Source: Methylococcus sp. (lineage in GTDB: Bacteria; Pseudomonadota; Gammaproteobacteria; Methylococcales; Methylococcaceae). From it: DNA of 64,000 nt. The notes below the pieces were generated by a model. It did not search any database. It was given only the letters and a program-made list of their open reading frames with translations, and was not told the DNA's origin. Location of the stretch: positions 25,906 to 89,905 of the forward strand of contig JAQTYA010000001.1 in NCBI GenBank assembly GCA_028688525.1, written 5' to 3'. A program made the translations under genes and the position numbers. This document shows positions 28,201 through 38,200 of this stretch, piece by piece (position 1 is the first letter of the stretch; every line of letters starts with the position of its first letter).

Positions 28201-31200
28201 CCCATTTGGCCCAGGTGACGGACGCTGCCGAGCTTCACGCCCATGCCGACCTCGTTCCAGACGCTGAATGCATGGCAGACCACTGCCGTTTCCGGATGCG
28301 TTTCGGCGAAGCCGTCGAGCAGCCGAGCTACGGCTTCGTTTGAATAAGCGTACCAGGCATTGTTGTTCATGCCGGTCACTCCGATGATCGAGGTCAGCGC
28401 GGCAAACAGTTTGGGCGGATGGCGTTCGGCCAGGGCCAGCAGGTTTTCGGCGCCTTGCAGCTTGGGTGCGATTTCGAGCCTCGCCTGCTCGGCCGAAACT
28501 TCCGCTACGGGCCGTGGTGTATTGGTGCCGGCGCCATGGATGATGCCAGTTACCGGCCCCAGTTCGTCGCGGATCGTTGCCATCGCTTTTTCCATCGCGG
28601 CACGGTCGGCGACATCGGCCGCGTAATAACGGTAATGGACGCCCGCCTCCTTGAACCGCAGCAGCGTTTCGGCCAATTCGCTGATCTCGCCCGGCTGAGG
28701 CGTCGCCGAGCGCCCGATTAGGGCGAGTTTGACGCCGGTTTCGCGGGCGAAGGCGAGGGCGCATTCGGCGGTGATGCCCTTGCCTCCGCCTGTGACCAAT
28801 ACCACGTCCTGCGGCGACCATTCGATCGAACGCTCTACGCAATCCTCGGGTTCGACCGGCCTAATGCAACGGCTCCAGCGCACGCCGTTGGCATCATATT
28901 CCACCGCCTTGAAGCCGGCTTGTCCGGACAGTTCAGCGGCGGTCCGGTCGGCGACGAAATCGGCGCTCAAAGACGGTTCGAAATCGATCACGCGCACCTC
29001 GAGTTCCGGCCGCTCCAGCGAAAGGCTAGCGGCGAAGGAACGGGCGCTGGGTGCCGCAGCTCTGCTACGTCCGCCGGTGCGTTGGATGAAAACGATGCTG
29101 GCCAAGGTCTTCCACGCGGAAGGAGTGCGGCTGGCGAGTTCATGAAGCGCGGCCAGCTCGTCGAGTCCGGCTGCGGAGCGCGAAGGATTGGATTCGGAAA
29201 GTACGACCACGAGCCGCTTGGGGGCGGTTGGCGGTTTTTCCTCGAGCCATTCCCGCACCGTCGCAGGCCTGGCCTTGAGGCGCCGGCCCAGGTTTTCCGC
29301 GCAGCGGGAGCCGGCCTCGGGTACAACCAGGAGACACTCACCAATCCCCGATTCCACCGTAGACGGCGCAGGCCACAGCGGCGCTGGTACTCGCGATTCG
29401 GTGAATGCCCTGACCCAGTGCATTCTGCGGGGCCGCTCCGGGGCGGGGAGGCTTGCCGGTGTAGGTGTTGCGGCTATGCCATCGATCGCTGCCTGCAACT
29501 GGGCGGCTATTTCGCCCAGCGTGGCATTGGCGAGTGGGCCGGCTTCGATCCGGTCCTGGGTTCCGGTGCCCAGGATCAGATCCCCCAGCAGAGCGCCGGC
29601 CTTGATCGAGTCGATGTTGAGATCGTCCAGCAGGCGCTGCTCCGGCGACAGGCACGCGCGGGCGAAACCGGTGCGCTCGGCGACAAGATCGAGCAGCCTA
29701 TCTAGCGCCGGAATTTGTGAAAGACGGGCGGCGGGTGCCGTGGCGGTTTCGAAGGCTGCGATTACGCTGCCTATGTTTTCGGCGTCTATCCGCATCGGAT
29801 CGATCTTGCCTTGCAAGTCCAGGCGGAGCACGGCATCGGCTAGCATCGTGCCGACTTTAATCGAATCCAGATTCAGGTCGTCGATCAGCCGGGCCTCGTC
29901 GTGGAGCATCTCGGCCGGGAAGCCGGTGCGATCGCTGAGCAATTCCAGTACCACGCTGCGTGCCGAGGCAGCGGTTCCTGCCAAAGGAACGGGAAGCGAG
30001 GGCTTGGGTTCGGGAGACGAACGGATGACGGCGGAAGGAGCATCGCGGACGATTTCGCCCTTGAGGCTTTCCGTGACGGTCCGCATACGTTCTAGCAATG
30101 GCTGGTTGGCGAGCAGGGCTCCGATTCTCAGCCCCAATTCCGCTAAATACTCCCGGTTGCCGGGGAATCGGCGGTTGACCAGAAGGAGGACACCCAGCGG
30201 TTCGCCTTGCAGGCTCAGGATCGGTACGCAATCGGCGGTTCTGACCCCGGTACTGGTCAGCCGGTCCAGTACCGGTTCGAAGCGCGGGTCGGCCGAGGCG
30301 TTGGCAAGATGCAGGGAGCGCCGGGTCTTGAGTACGTGCCCTGGAATGCCGGTCTCGGCGCTGAGGCGGAGGGTCGAGTTTTGACCGTTGAAGACCGGGT
30401 AAAGAGCGCCGCGGTCATGCCGCAGGATGGCCCCGTATTCGGCGCCTAGGCTGTCCTTGGCCGATTCCACCAGATTGCCCAGTATGGTCGCGGGATGCCG
30501 TTCTGGAAACGGCTCGGCGGCGACGCCGTGCAGCAGCGCTTCGATACGGCGAAGTTCGCGGGCGCGTTCGTCCAGATAAGCCTGAATCAAGCCGGGGGCG
30601 GCGCCTGCCGCCAGTTCGGCCAGAATTTCCGCATCCATAGGCGTGAAGGATTCGCCGGCCGGCCGGGCTACCCGAACCAGACCCAGCGGCCTGCCGGCCC
30701 CGCTGGGGAAGGGCACGTAGAGCGCCGTCCATCCCAGCGGAACGCCTAGCGCCTCGAATCCGGCTCGGAAGCGGGGATCGTCTTCTAGGATTTCGATGGC
30801 TTCCGGTGCGCCTGAGCGGAGCACGGCGCCGAAGATGCCGGTGTCGGCCGGCAGGCGGGAGGTGGCGGCATCGAAGGGCAAAACCACCCGCAGGGCATCT
30901 TCGGTTTCTTCGAACAGCAGGACGGTAGCGCGTTCCGCGTGAACCGCGCCGCAGAAGGCAGCCGTCAGTGTGGCGGACAGCCGGTCGAGGTCGTCATCGG
31001 CGAATCTGCCGTCGATCTGGGGGAGCAGGCTCGCCCCTCGGTAGGGCTCGGGCGCCGAGCAAGCCGGGACGGCCGCGAGTTCGCGTTCGCAGGGCGCCAC
31101 GTAAAATTTGCGCTCCGTTGCCGGCACGAAGGGTCGGATCAGCCGATTTTCGTACAGGCGTTCCCAGCGCAGGGCGAGTCCCCGCACATGGGCTTCGGCG

Positions 31201-33941
31201 ATTACGGCATTGAAGTCGGCATCGCGTCCCGGCCGGCCTTCGACCGGCAGACACGGGGGTACCCGGTCGGTGCCGTGACTTTGCGCCAGCCCCGCCAGCA
31301 CCCGGCCGGGCCCAACCTCCACCAGCCAGTCGCAATGTTCCGATAGGCTTTCGAGCAGGCGGGTGAAGTTCACGGGGGACACGATCTGCCTCGCTAAGTG
31401 CGCGCGCAGGTCCGTGCCGGGTAGGATCTCGGTCCCGTCGATGCTGGAGAATACCCGGCATGCGAACTCGCTGGCGCAGTCCGGAATGTCGGCGCTGTTC
31501 CCGAAATTTTCCGCTGCCGCCGCAACCCAGCGGGAGTGGAAGGCGTTGGAGACCGGCAACAGACCGGCGCGAACGCCGCTCGCGTTCGCCAGCTCGATGA
31601 CGCGGGATACCGCTGCGCGCTCGCCGGAAATCACGGTTTGCAGCGGCGAATTGAGGTTGGCGACGGCGCAATAGCCGCCGCCCGCTTGTTCCATGATTTT
31701 TTCGGCGGTAGCGGCGTCGCAGGTTAGTACCCCCATGCTGCCGGATTCGCCTTCGCCTTCGGTTACGGCCATGGCCTGCCCACGCCGGGCGGCGAGCCGA
31801 ATCAGCGAGGACTGGCCGTAGGCGCCGGCTGCGGCCAGTGCGGTAAGCTCCCCCAGGCTATGTCCGCCGGCTGCGGCGGGAACGATTCCTAGCGATTCCA
31901 GTCGCTCCTTCCATAGCAGCGAGGCCGCGCAAATCGCCGGTTGAGCGTTCTCGGTGCGGGTCAGCGCAGCCATCCATTCGGGTTCGAGCCGCTTTGCCGG
32001 ATCGCGTTCCGTAGGCCGAAGGTACATTGTGCTCAAGGGTTCCTCTTGGCAGGGATCGCGTACCGCTGCCGCTTCTGAATCCGCACGCTTTGCCAGCTCG
32101 CTGGCCCAGCCGAAGCGCTCGACCAGGTTCCGGGCCATACCGATCTGCTGCGAACCCTGGCCCGGAAACAAGAAGCCGACGCGCTGCGGCGCGGCGGCAT
32201 GGCTGAGCCAAATTTGATCGTTCCGCCACAAGCCGCCCTCAGGCGGCGGTTCCTCCCTTAGGCGCTGCTCCAACTCTTCCAGCCGCATTTCGAGGATTTC
32301 AACCGAGTCGGCGATCACTGCCGCCCGCCATGGCTGATCCCCGGTCTGGCTGGCGGCGTGAGCCGCCGCATCCGCCAGTTCCCCGGAGGCTAATCCCCGA
32401 ACTTGTTGCCGGAATTGCCGTACCGTTTGGAGCAGCGCGTTAGGATCGGCTGCCGAGAACGGAAAAACTTCCGAATGCTGGCGGCTGGCAAGGAGTAGGC
32501 GTTCGGGCAGGGCGGGGGCGAGTTCAGGTGTAGGCGGATCGGCGCTTTCAAGGGTCACATGGCAATTGATGCCGCCGAAGCCCATGGCGGAGACGCCTGC
32601 GCGGAGTGTGGCGTCGGGCGGCCTGATTTGGCCATCCAGTACGGGATAAAGTCCGCGCGCTGCCTCGGAGAAGCCGGCATGGGGCTCGGCGCAGCCGGCT
32701 GTGGGCGGGACGACGCGGCGGTGGACCGCTAGCGCCGCCTTGATGAATCCGCCTACGCCGGAGGCCGCCTTGGTATGGCCGACGATGGATTTGAACGAAG
32801 TCATGCCGATGCGGTGATCTTCGATCGGGCCGTGGGCGGCCAATGCCCCGGCGATGCCGTCGAGCTCGGTACGGTCGCCTACCGTAGTGCCGGTGCCATG
32901 GCCTTCGACGAAGTCCAGAGTCTGCGGCGCGTAGCCCGCGGCCCGGTAAGCGCGGAGCAGCGCCTGGGTCTGGCCTTTAGCGCTGGGTGCGGTGATGCCG
33001 CCGCGGCCGTCGGATGAAATTCCCCAGCCCCGTAAGACCGCGTACACGGTGTCGCCGTCCTGGCGCGCGTCTTCCAGCCGCTTCAATACCACCATGCCGC
33101 AGCCTTCGCCGGGGATAAAACCGCTGCCGCGGCGGTCGTAGACCCGCATCTCGTCCCGGGTTAAGGCGGTAGCCTTGGCGAATCCGATCAATTCCATGGT
33201 ATCCAGACTGACGTCGACGCCGCCGGCGATCGCCAAGTCCAATTTGCGATGCTGGAGATAATCGGCCGCGGTAGCGATCGCAAGCAGGGAGGAGGAGCAG
33301 GCGCCGTCGACGACATAACCGCCGCCGTGCCAGTCGAAATAATTGCAGATGCGGCCGGCGATAGTATTGGAGAGTCCTCCCGCTAGGGTGTCCTCGCTGG
33401 CCGGGGGAAACACCGATTTGTAGACCTGCTCCATCGCAGCTTCGAAGTCCTGCATCAGGTCTTCCGGCAGTCCGCGCGCCTGTGCCGTGCGCCTAAGGAC
33501 CTTGCGGACATAGGGCCAGCGCAGCCGCATCGTCCCCGCCCGCGTCTCCTCTCCCGTCAAGGTGTTGCCGATGATCGCTCCGGCCTTGTCCTTAGGCAGG
33601 GCATCCGGACCGAGGCGGGCATGGTTTAGCGCCTCCAAGGCGGTAGCCAACGCTAGCCAATGGACGATGTCCGTCGCCTCGAAGGTTGATTTGGGGATGC
33701 GGAACGCGCCGGGGTCGAATTCGAATCCGTCCAGGAGCGCAGCTTTGCGCCCGTAAGTTCGGTCGGGAGTTGCCGGATCGGGCGAATAGTACTCGGCGAG
33801 CGGCAGGCGGACGTCGGGCATGTCGCGGAATTGCTGGCGCTTGGCCAGGATGTTTTCCCAAAGTTGCAGCAGGTTTCCAGCGCCGGGGTAGCGGCAAGCC
33901 ATGCCGATCACGGCGATCGGCTGAGCGGTTTCGGTACGCAT
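25287..33941 (-). CDS. Giant enediyne-PKS-like iterative type I polyketide synthase with GAF, PPTase and hotdog domains
   Basis: Single 2884-aa enzyme. Domains seen: ketosynthase 5-465 (Cys215 in DGACSSSL, His348 in EGHGTGT, His389 in GHTKAASG); acyltransferase 588-900 (Ser695 in GGHSLGE, FHS at 801-803); two GAF-like domains about 975-1120 and 1130-1290; acyl carrier domains with Ser1360 (DDLNLDSIK) and Ser1445 (DDLNIDSIK); ketoreductase about 1700-1930 (VTGGGKGI, Tyr1864/Asn1868); dehydratase about 1970-2255 (HDYRGSLLLP with His1997, Asp2177 in DTLLQ); phosphopantetheinyl transferase about 2280-2480 (GCDL, WSALEAAMKA); two hotdog thioesterase-like domains about 2535-2690 and 2715-2870. The KS N-terminus (YYSPDP, NTLTGE, RLRWPYVR) and the KS-AT-ACP-KR-DH-PPTase order resemble enediyne synthases. 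PUFA- or glycolipid-type synthases are the alternative. An AGGAGG site precedes ATG 33941. The product is unknown; a polyene chain is inferred. Confidence 0.9.
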   Translation of the reverse strand: MRTETAQPIAVIGMACRYPGAGNLLQLWENILAKRQQFRDMPDVRLPLAEYYSPDPATPDRTYGRKAALLDGFEFDPGAFRIPKSTFEATDIVHWLALATALEALNHARLGPDALPKDKAGAIIGNTLTGEETRAGTMRLRWPYVRKVLRRTAQARGLPEDLMQDFEAAMEQVYKSVFPPASEDTLAGGLSNTIAGRICNYFDWHGGGYVVDGACSSSLLAIATAADYLQHRKLDLAIAGGVDVSLDTMELIGFAKATALTRDEMRVYDRRGSGFIPGEGCGMVVLKRLEDARQDGDTVYAVLRGWGISSDGRGGITAPSAKGQTQALLRAYRAAGYAPQTLDFVEGHGTGTTVGDRTELDGIAGALAAHGPIEDHRIGMTSFKSIVGHTKAASGVGGFIKAALAVHRRVVPPTAGCAEPHAGFSEAARGLYPVLDGQIRPPDATLRAGVSAMGFGGINCHVTLESADPPTPELAPALPERLLLASRQHSEVFPFSAADPNALLQTVRQFRQQVRGLASGELADAAAHAASQTGDQPWRAAVIADSVEILEMRLEELEQRLREEPPPEGGLWRNDQIWLSHAAAPQRVGFLFPGQGSQQIGMARNLVERFGWASELAKRADSEAAAVRDPCQEEPLSTMYLRPTERDPAKRLEPEWMAALTRTENAQPAICAASLLWKERLESLGIVPAAAGGHSLGELTALAAAGAYGQSSLIRLAARRGQAMAVTEGEGESGSMGVLTCDAATAEKIMEQAGGGYCAVANLNSPLQTVISGERAAVSRVIELANASGVRAGLLPVSNAFHSRWVAAAAENFGNSADIPDCASEFACRVFSSIDGTEILPGTDLRAHLARQIVSPVNFTRLLESLSEHCDWLVEVGPGRVLAGLAQSHGTDRVPPCLPVEGRPGRDADFNAVIAEAHVRGLALRWERLYENRLIRPFVPATERKFYVAPCERELAAVPACSAPEPYRGASLLPQIDGRFADDDLDRLSATLTAAFCGAVHAERATVLLFEETEDALRVVLPFDAATSRLPADTGIFGAVLRSGAPEAIEILEDDPRFRAGFEALGVPLGWTALYVPFPSGAGRPLGLVRVARPAGESFTPMDAEILAELAAGAAPGLIQAYLDERARELRRIEALLHGVAAEPFPERHPATILGNLVESAKDSLGAEYGAILRHDRGALYPVFNGQNSTLRLSAETGIPGHVLKTRRSLHLANASADPRFEPVLDRLTSTGVRTADCVPILSLQGEPLGVLLLVNRRFPGNREYLAELGLRIGALLANQPLLERMRTVTESLKGEIVRDAPSAVIRSSPEPKPSLPVPLAGTAASARSVVLELLSDRTGFPAEMLHDEARLIDDLNLDSIKVGTMLADAVLRLDLQGKIDPMRIDAENIGSVIAAFETATAPAARLSQIPALDRLLDLVAERTGFARACLSPEQRLLDDLNIDSIKAGALLGDLILGTGTQDRIEAGPLANATLGEIAAQLQAAIDGIAATPTPASLPAPERPRRMHWVRAFTESRVPAPLWPAPSTVESGIGECLLVVPEAGSRCAENLGRRLKARPATVREWLEEKPPTAPKRLVVVLSESNPSRSAAGLDELAALHELASRTPSAWKTLASIVFIQRTGGRSRAAAPSARSFAASLSLERPELEVRVIDFEPSLSADFVADRTAAELSGQAGFKAVEYDANGVRWSRCIRPVEPEDCVERSIEWSPQDVVLVTGGGKGITAECALAFARETGVKLALIGRSATPQPGEISELAETLLRFKEAGVHYRYYAADVADRAAMEKAMATIRDELGPVTGIIHGAGTNTPRPVAEVSAEQARLEIAPKLQGAENLLALAERHPPKLFAALTSIIGVTGMNNNAWYAYSNEAVARLLDGFAETHPETAVVCHAFSVWNEVGMGVKLGSVRHLGQMGIDAIPIAQGVRQFLRWMRTAPPLREVIVAASADGLATWVRPPGEEPAIPAGRFEGELQRFEPGIELITQVSLDTRLDLYLTDHDYRGSLLLPTVMGLEAMAQAALRVAGGAGKEVARIEDIRLERPVVVSRERPQRIEIRALVLERVSASAPLVVETSIHAEQTGMEPAHFSARFILGTRPEAVPGEMAMPRSQLLPIVPRIDLYGSVLFQGPLFQRIGGVESLDENRVVFVTEAKAETPSSPEGFADEVCGPLVLGDPYYRDTLLQAGQLTLIPDVCLPVRIGRIDLFHANSPGGRYRARAEVTQRNGRRVLADVIVYDEQDRVVERIEAYEVQMLERRADFPTPLELVERHAESNGTALQLETERRAQSFGLSSPCVLMRSFPELHASRRQERRALTRPLFHSAIRQAGLRYSIDTGSLEVRWLQSGKPVLFRSTRQGESGPIEAESAFAPLEVSLSHDDETVLCVAGKGPQGCDLAGPIRRTREQWRAMLNPALYALLCQLETAGEPLDQAGARIWSALEAAMKALDTRDIALNLESRKSDTVLFRADWEDARLWVLSFPVSQDGRMLAIVAGGQPEPEPPIPANRLPVDGARLTAAAQTAPAEAAGSWTDWLAGGGNPSEFFRIQTEFARTGTDARIAFRFPLAFKDGANPDGTFYFSRFFEWMGRLREMALRPVLARLAETFTSGEHAWVTNRSWASVERPVSAGEIMEVSCRFLGRNGPGDATVAVGFEWHRVLPGGELERVATSQIQMTWARVVSHGVVTPEPYPPYLDRFFLEFGNAAHRFGQSGQAGQQNALARLGAARWHAQPGPVPGVFLAEQAFATSPNDANLVGNIYYSKYYELQGVLRDNYFFSVLPDAYQAGGNFGGLRCLFTEVRHLRDAMPFDTLSARMYITRVHEKGLMLAFDFFRISAGGKHEKLATGTHVLAWRTTLGSERPHAIARLPEALLDHLLTRVKEERLGKTAA

Positions 33942-33950
33942 GAAGCATTT

Positions 33951-33956
33951 CCTCCT
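33951..33956 (-). promoter_or_regulatory. Consensus ribosome-binding site of the polyketide synthase
   Basis: AGGAGG on the minus strand, 9 bases before the ATG at 33941, is a full Shine-Dalgarno match. It fixes the start of this very long gene. Confidence 0.75.
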
Positions 33957-34063
33957 GAAAAGTGCCCAGAATCGGGCATGACCTGGCCCCGCCTAGCGGC
34001 GGAACATCGTGGTAATGACGCGGCAAAAAATTTCTGCCGGGACCGAAACGCAACGTAGCAAGC

Positions 34064-34091
34064 CGGCTAGGGATTTCAAGAGGCAGAACAG
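34064..34091 (-). promoter_or_regulatory. Weak promoter-like hexamers upstream of the polyketide synthase
   Basis: On the minus strand TTGAAA is followed 16 bases later by TACGTT, about 120 bases before the synthase start. The -10 matches only three consensus bases. It is listed because the hairpin at 34164-34191 suggests the synthase is transcribed separately from the broken gene upstream. Confidence 0.2.
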
Positions 34092-34163
34092 CAGCTTGCC
34101 CGTTTTGGAGGGCGAAAGACCCAAGCGGGGAGGGGAGCGGGGACGAGGCTGAAACTTGGTATC

Positions 34164-34191
34164 CCCGGCTGCCTGGGATGCGGCAGCCGGG
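34164..34191 (-). terminator. 10-bp GC-rich hairpin after the interrupted exported-protein gene
   Basis: CCCGGCTGCC (34164-34173) pairs perfectly with GGCAGCCGGG (34182-34191) across 8 bases, just beyond the stop of the interrupted gene. No T tract follows on the minus strand. Confidence 0.45.
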
Positions 34192-34201
34192 TAAAGGCGG
34201 A

Positions 34202-35125
34202 TCAGCCCGGCAGCGCCGCCAGTTTGCGGACTGTGCGGCAGGCGCCGTCGTTCAGCTTGCCGCGCGACCAGATATAAGCTGGGTCGATCGGTGCCGTGCG
34301 GCGTTTCGCATTGTCGGGCACCTGGATACAGCGGCAGCCGGCTTCTTCCAGCGTGGCGTTTGCCAGCAGATACTCCGGCACGACCGCGTTGCGCAGGATG
34401 TCTGCCGTAGTCATTGGCACGATCTCTCCGCTGGAAGAGGCGCTGGCCTGAACGGCGAACCCCAAACCGGAAAATGCAGGGAAGATGCCGTAGTCCTTGC
34501 GCAGCGCCTCGGTGCCTTCGGGGCTGGCGTACATTTGGGCGGCGAGCAGCAGGGCTTGGGCCAGACCTTCGCTGTATACCGTCTGCAGCGAGTCCTGGTA
34601 TTGGATCGCCAGGTCGCAGATCAGTTTCTCGCCGGGGGTCAGTTCCGGTGCGGCGCAATGGCCTTCCGGTCCCGCTAAATCGGCAGCGATCGCGCCGAAG
34701 GTGTTGGGCCAGGTGGCCAGCAGCGGCTCAAGTTTGGGCCTTTGCGCTTCGGAAGGCCGGCAACGCATCAGTGCCAGATCCTTGCCTTCCTGGTAATAGT
34801 TGCCGATGAAGTTAAGGAATCCCTCTACGCGGATTTGGGGCTTGAAGAAGCTGGTTGCGGTGAAGAACGCCCGCTTGCCCAGCGTAAGGGTTTTGACGGG
34901 GACGTCATGCGGTACTCAGACTGCGCGGAGAAAGTCGTTGTAGCCGCTGTTGCGGGAGGCGTCCGTGAAATAGGCCGGATTGTTCCGCGGCGGCGCTGCG
35001 GCCTCGATCGTATCGGCGGCTTCACCCGTGCCAGCCCAAACGCAGCAGGCGAAAACCAGCGTTGGGAGGAGGCGGAGGGTGGAGTAGCGCGCGGTGCTGC
35101 CGGGTTTTGCGTATGACTGCTGCAT
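34202..35125 (-). pseudogene. Exported protein gene interrupted by one in-frame TGA
   Basis: One frame runs from ATG 35125 to the stop at 34202, broken only by TGA at 34918-34916. The first 69 codons encode a Sec-type signal (LRLLPTLVFACCVWAGTGEA) and a mature start ending DFLRAV. After the TGA, 49 open codons with no start lead into the 188-codon remainder (FFTATSFFKPQIRVEGFLNF and on). A good AAGGAG site precedes ATG 35125. Repaired, the product would be 307 residues, periplasmic, with several Cys. I do not recognise the family. The simplest reading is a recent nonsense mutation or a base-call error. Translation from ATG 34768 would give a fragment with no signal peptide. Selenocysteine readthrough is unlikely because only a 4-bp hairpin follows. 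Confidence 0.7.
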
Positions 35126-35249
35126 AGTGAACTCCTTAGGTCGTGGGATCGAGAGTCTAGGCAGCGGCCGACGGCAACCGATACGCTTATCCGTCCTCCG
35201 CCGCTGGAGTCAAGTAAGCGCAGCAATTCAGAATGAAAGCAAGGCCCGG

Positions 35250-38200
35250 TTAGGTTGCGTCCTTCCCTTCGAACCACTGGTACAGCGTCGGCAGAACCAC
35301 CAGGGTCAGCAGGGTCGAAGTGACCAGGCCGCCGATCACGACGATGGCCAAGGGCCGCTGGACTTCCGAGCCCGGGCCGTCGGCGAACAGGAATGGCACC
35401 AAGCCCAGCATGGCGACCGTCGCCGTCATCATGACGGGGCGGAAACGCTGCTTGCAGCCTTCGACGATGGCCGTACGGTGGTCTACGCCGGTTTCGCGAA
35501 GGTTGCGGATGTAGGACACCAGCACCACGCCGTTCAGCACGGCGATGCCCCATAAAGTGATGAAGCCCACCGAGGCCGGTACCGACAGGTATTCGCCGGA
35601 GGCGAACAGGGAGAAGATGCCGCCCATGGAGGCGAAAGGCAGGATGAGGATGATGAGCCCGGCGTAGCGCAGCGAATTGAACAGCAGAAACAGCAGGAAA
35701 AAGATCGCTGCGATGGTGATCGGGATGATGACCAGCAGCCGGTTCATGGCGCGCTCCAGGTTCTCGAACTGACCGCCCCAGGCGAGAAAATAACCTTCCG
35801 GCAATGTCACCTTTTGTTTGACGGCCTTCTGCAGCTCGGCCACGAAGCCCCCCAAGTCGCGGCCCCGCACGTTGGCGCCGATCACGATGCGGCGCTTGGC
35901 CATCTCGCGGCTGATCTGGGCTGGGCCGTCGTTCAGCCGGATCTCGGCCAGGTGTTCCAGCGGCACCAGAGCGCCGTGATGGGATTGCAGCATGATCTTG
36001 CCGATGGCTTCCTCGCTGCTGCGGAAGCCGTCGGGGAAGCGTACCACCGTCTGGAAGCGCCTTTCGCCCTCGTAGATTTGGGTGCTCTCGCGTCCGCCGA
36101 TTGCAGTCTCGATGATGTCGTTGATGTCCTGCACGTTGATGCCGTGGCGGGCGATGGCCCAGCGGTCAATGTCGATGGTGAGGTATTGCTGGCCGCTGAT
36201 GCGCTCCATTCGGATGTCGCTTGCGCCACGGATTGAATGGAGCGTATGGACGATCTCGTCACCCTTGCGCTTCAACACCTCCAGATCGTCGCCGAAGATC
36301 TTGATAGCGACGTCCGAGCGTACGCCGGTGACCATCTCGTCGACCCGGTCGGAGATCGGTTGGGCCATGACGACCTGAACCCCCGGCAGCACCTTGAGCT
36401 TCTCGGCGAGGGCGTCCATCACATCGTCCTGGTCCCAACCGGCCGGCAGTTCTTCCTTCGGTTTCAGGGTGAGGATGGGTGTGGATTCGTTTTCCGGCTG
36501 GGTGTCGGTGGGGTTCTGGCTACGGCCGAGTTGCGACACCGCCCGCGCTATGCCCGGTACCTGCATCACCAGCCGCATCGCCTCCGTTTCCAATTCGACC
36601 GATTCGTCTAACGACATGCTGGGTGCCCGGTTGATACCAGTGACGATAGAGCCTTCCTTCATCTCGGGAATGAAGGAGGTACCCAGCAGGGGAAACAGAG
36701 CGAGGCTAGAGGCCAGCAAGGCCAAGGCCATGACGGCGACGCTACGGGGCCGGAGGAGGGCGGCAGACAGTATGGTGAGGTAAGGCCGCTTCATCGCTGC
36801 GATGATGCGGGTGTCGTGTTCGGCCCCGCCCTTGAGCAGATAAGCGCAAAGCACCGGCGACAGGGTCAGCGACACGATAAGGGATATGAACAGGGCGATG
36901 GCGATGGTGTAGGCGAGCGGGGCGAACAGTTTGCCTTCCAGCCCGGTCATGGTCATCAGCGGCAGAAACACTAGGCAGATGATACCGACGCCGAACAGCA
37001 CCGGCGTGCCGACTTCGGCGGCGGCGCGCAGTACCACTTGCAGCTTGGTTTCTCCGGTGTCCTTCATTTCGCCCAAGTGGCGGAAGGTGTTTTCCACGAC
37101 CACCACCGAGCCGTCCACCATGATGCCGATGGCGATTGCGAGTCCGCCCAGCGACATCAGGTTGGCCGAGAGTCCAAACCGATTCATCACCATGAAAGTC
37201 ACCAACGGCGTGACCACCAGGGTTGCCACCACGATCAGGCTGGAGCGGACGTCGCCCAGGTACAACAGCAGAATGACGACGACCAGTGCGATGCCTTCGA
37301 CCAGTACCTTGGTCACCGTCCCGATTGCGGCGTCCACTAGGGTGGTGCGGTCGTAGTACGGCACGATTTTGAGTCCGCCGGGCAGCATGCCCTTGTCGTT
37401 GATTTCCCGGATACGCGCCTTCAGCTCGGTGACGATTTGTTTGGCGTTGCCGCCGCGGATCATCATCACGATGCCCCCAACCGCTTCGGTCTGACCGTTC
37501 TTGATGACGGCTCCGTAGCGCACTGCGTGACCGATCTTCACTTCGGCCACGTCGCGGATAAAGACCGGGACGCCGCCGCTTTCCTTGAGCACGATGTTGC
37601 GGATGTCCTCGATGTTCTCAATCAACCCTAGGCCGCGGATCAGGTATTGTTCGGCGTAGCGGGGCAGCTTGCCGCCGCCGCTGTTGGCGTTGTTGAGGGC
37701 CAGAGCCGTATAGATGTCCTTGAGCGAGACGCCGTAGTGGCGCAGCCGGTCCGGATTGGCAAGCACCTGGTACTGCCGCTCGTAGCCCCCGATCGAGTTG
37801 ATCTCGGCGATGCCGGGAATGCCTCGCAGCAGAGGCCGCACCACCCAATCCTGGATGGTGCGGCGCTCGGTCAGCTCCTGCTCGGTGAGGGCGCGGTCGC
37901 CATCGTCCGGACGCTCCAGGGTGAACTGGTAGACCTCCCCCAGTCCGGTCGACACGGGACCCAATACCGGCGTGATGCCTTCCGGCAACTGGCTCGCCGC
38001 CTCGATCAGGCGCTCCAGTACCAGCTGGCGGGCGAAGTAGACGTCGGTTTCATCGCTGAACACCAGATTGATCTGGGACAGGGCGTTGCGGTTGACCGAA
38101 CGCATCTCGGCCAGACCCGGCAGCCCGGTCATCGCGATTTCCAGCGGCACTGTCACGAAACGCTCGACTTCCTCGGGCGACCGCCCCGGCGCTTCCGCCG

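Noticed and set aside
34880-34930. TGA at 34918-34916 as a selenocysteine codon
   Set aside because: Only a 4-bp stem follows at the right distance, and the residue context is not that of a known selenoprotein. A nonsense change is simpler.
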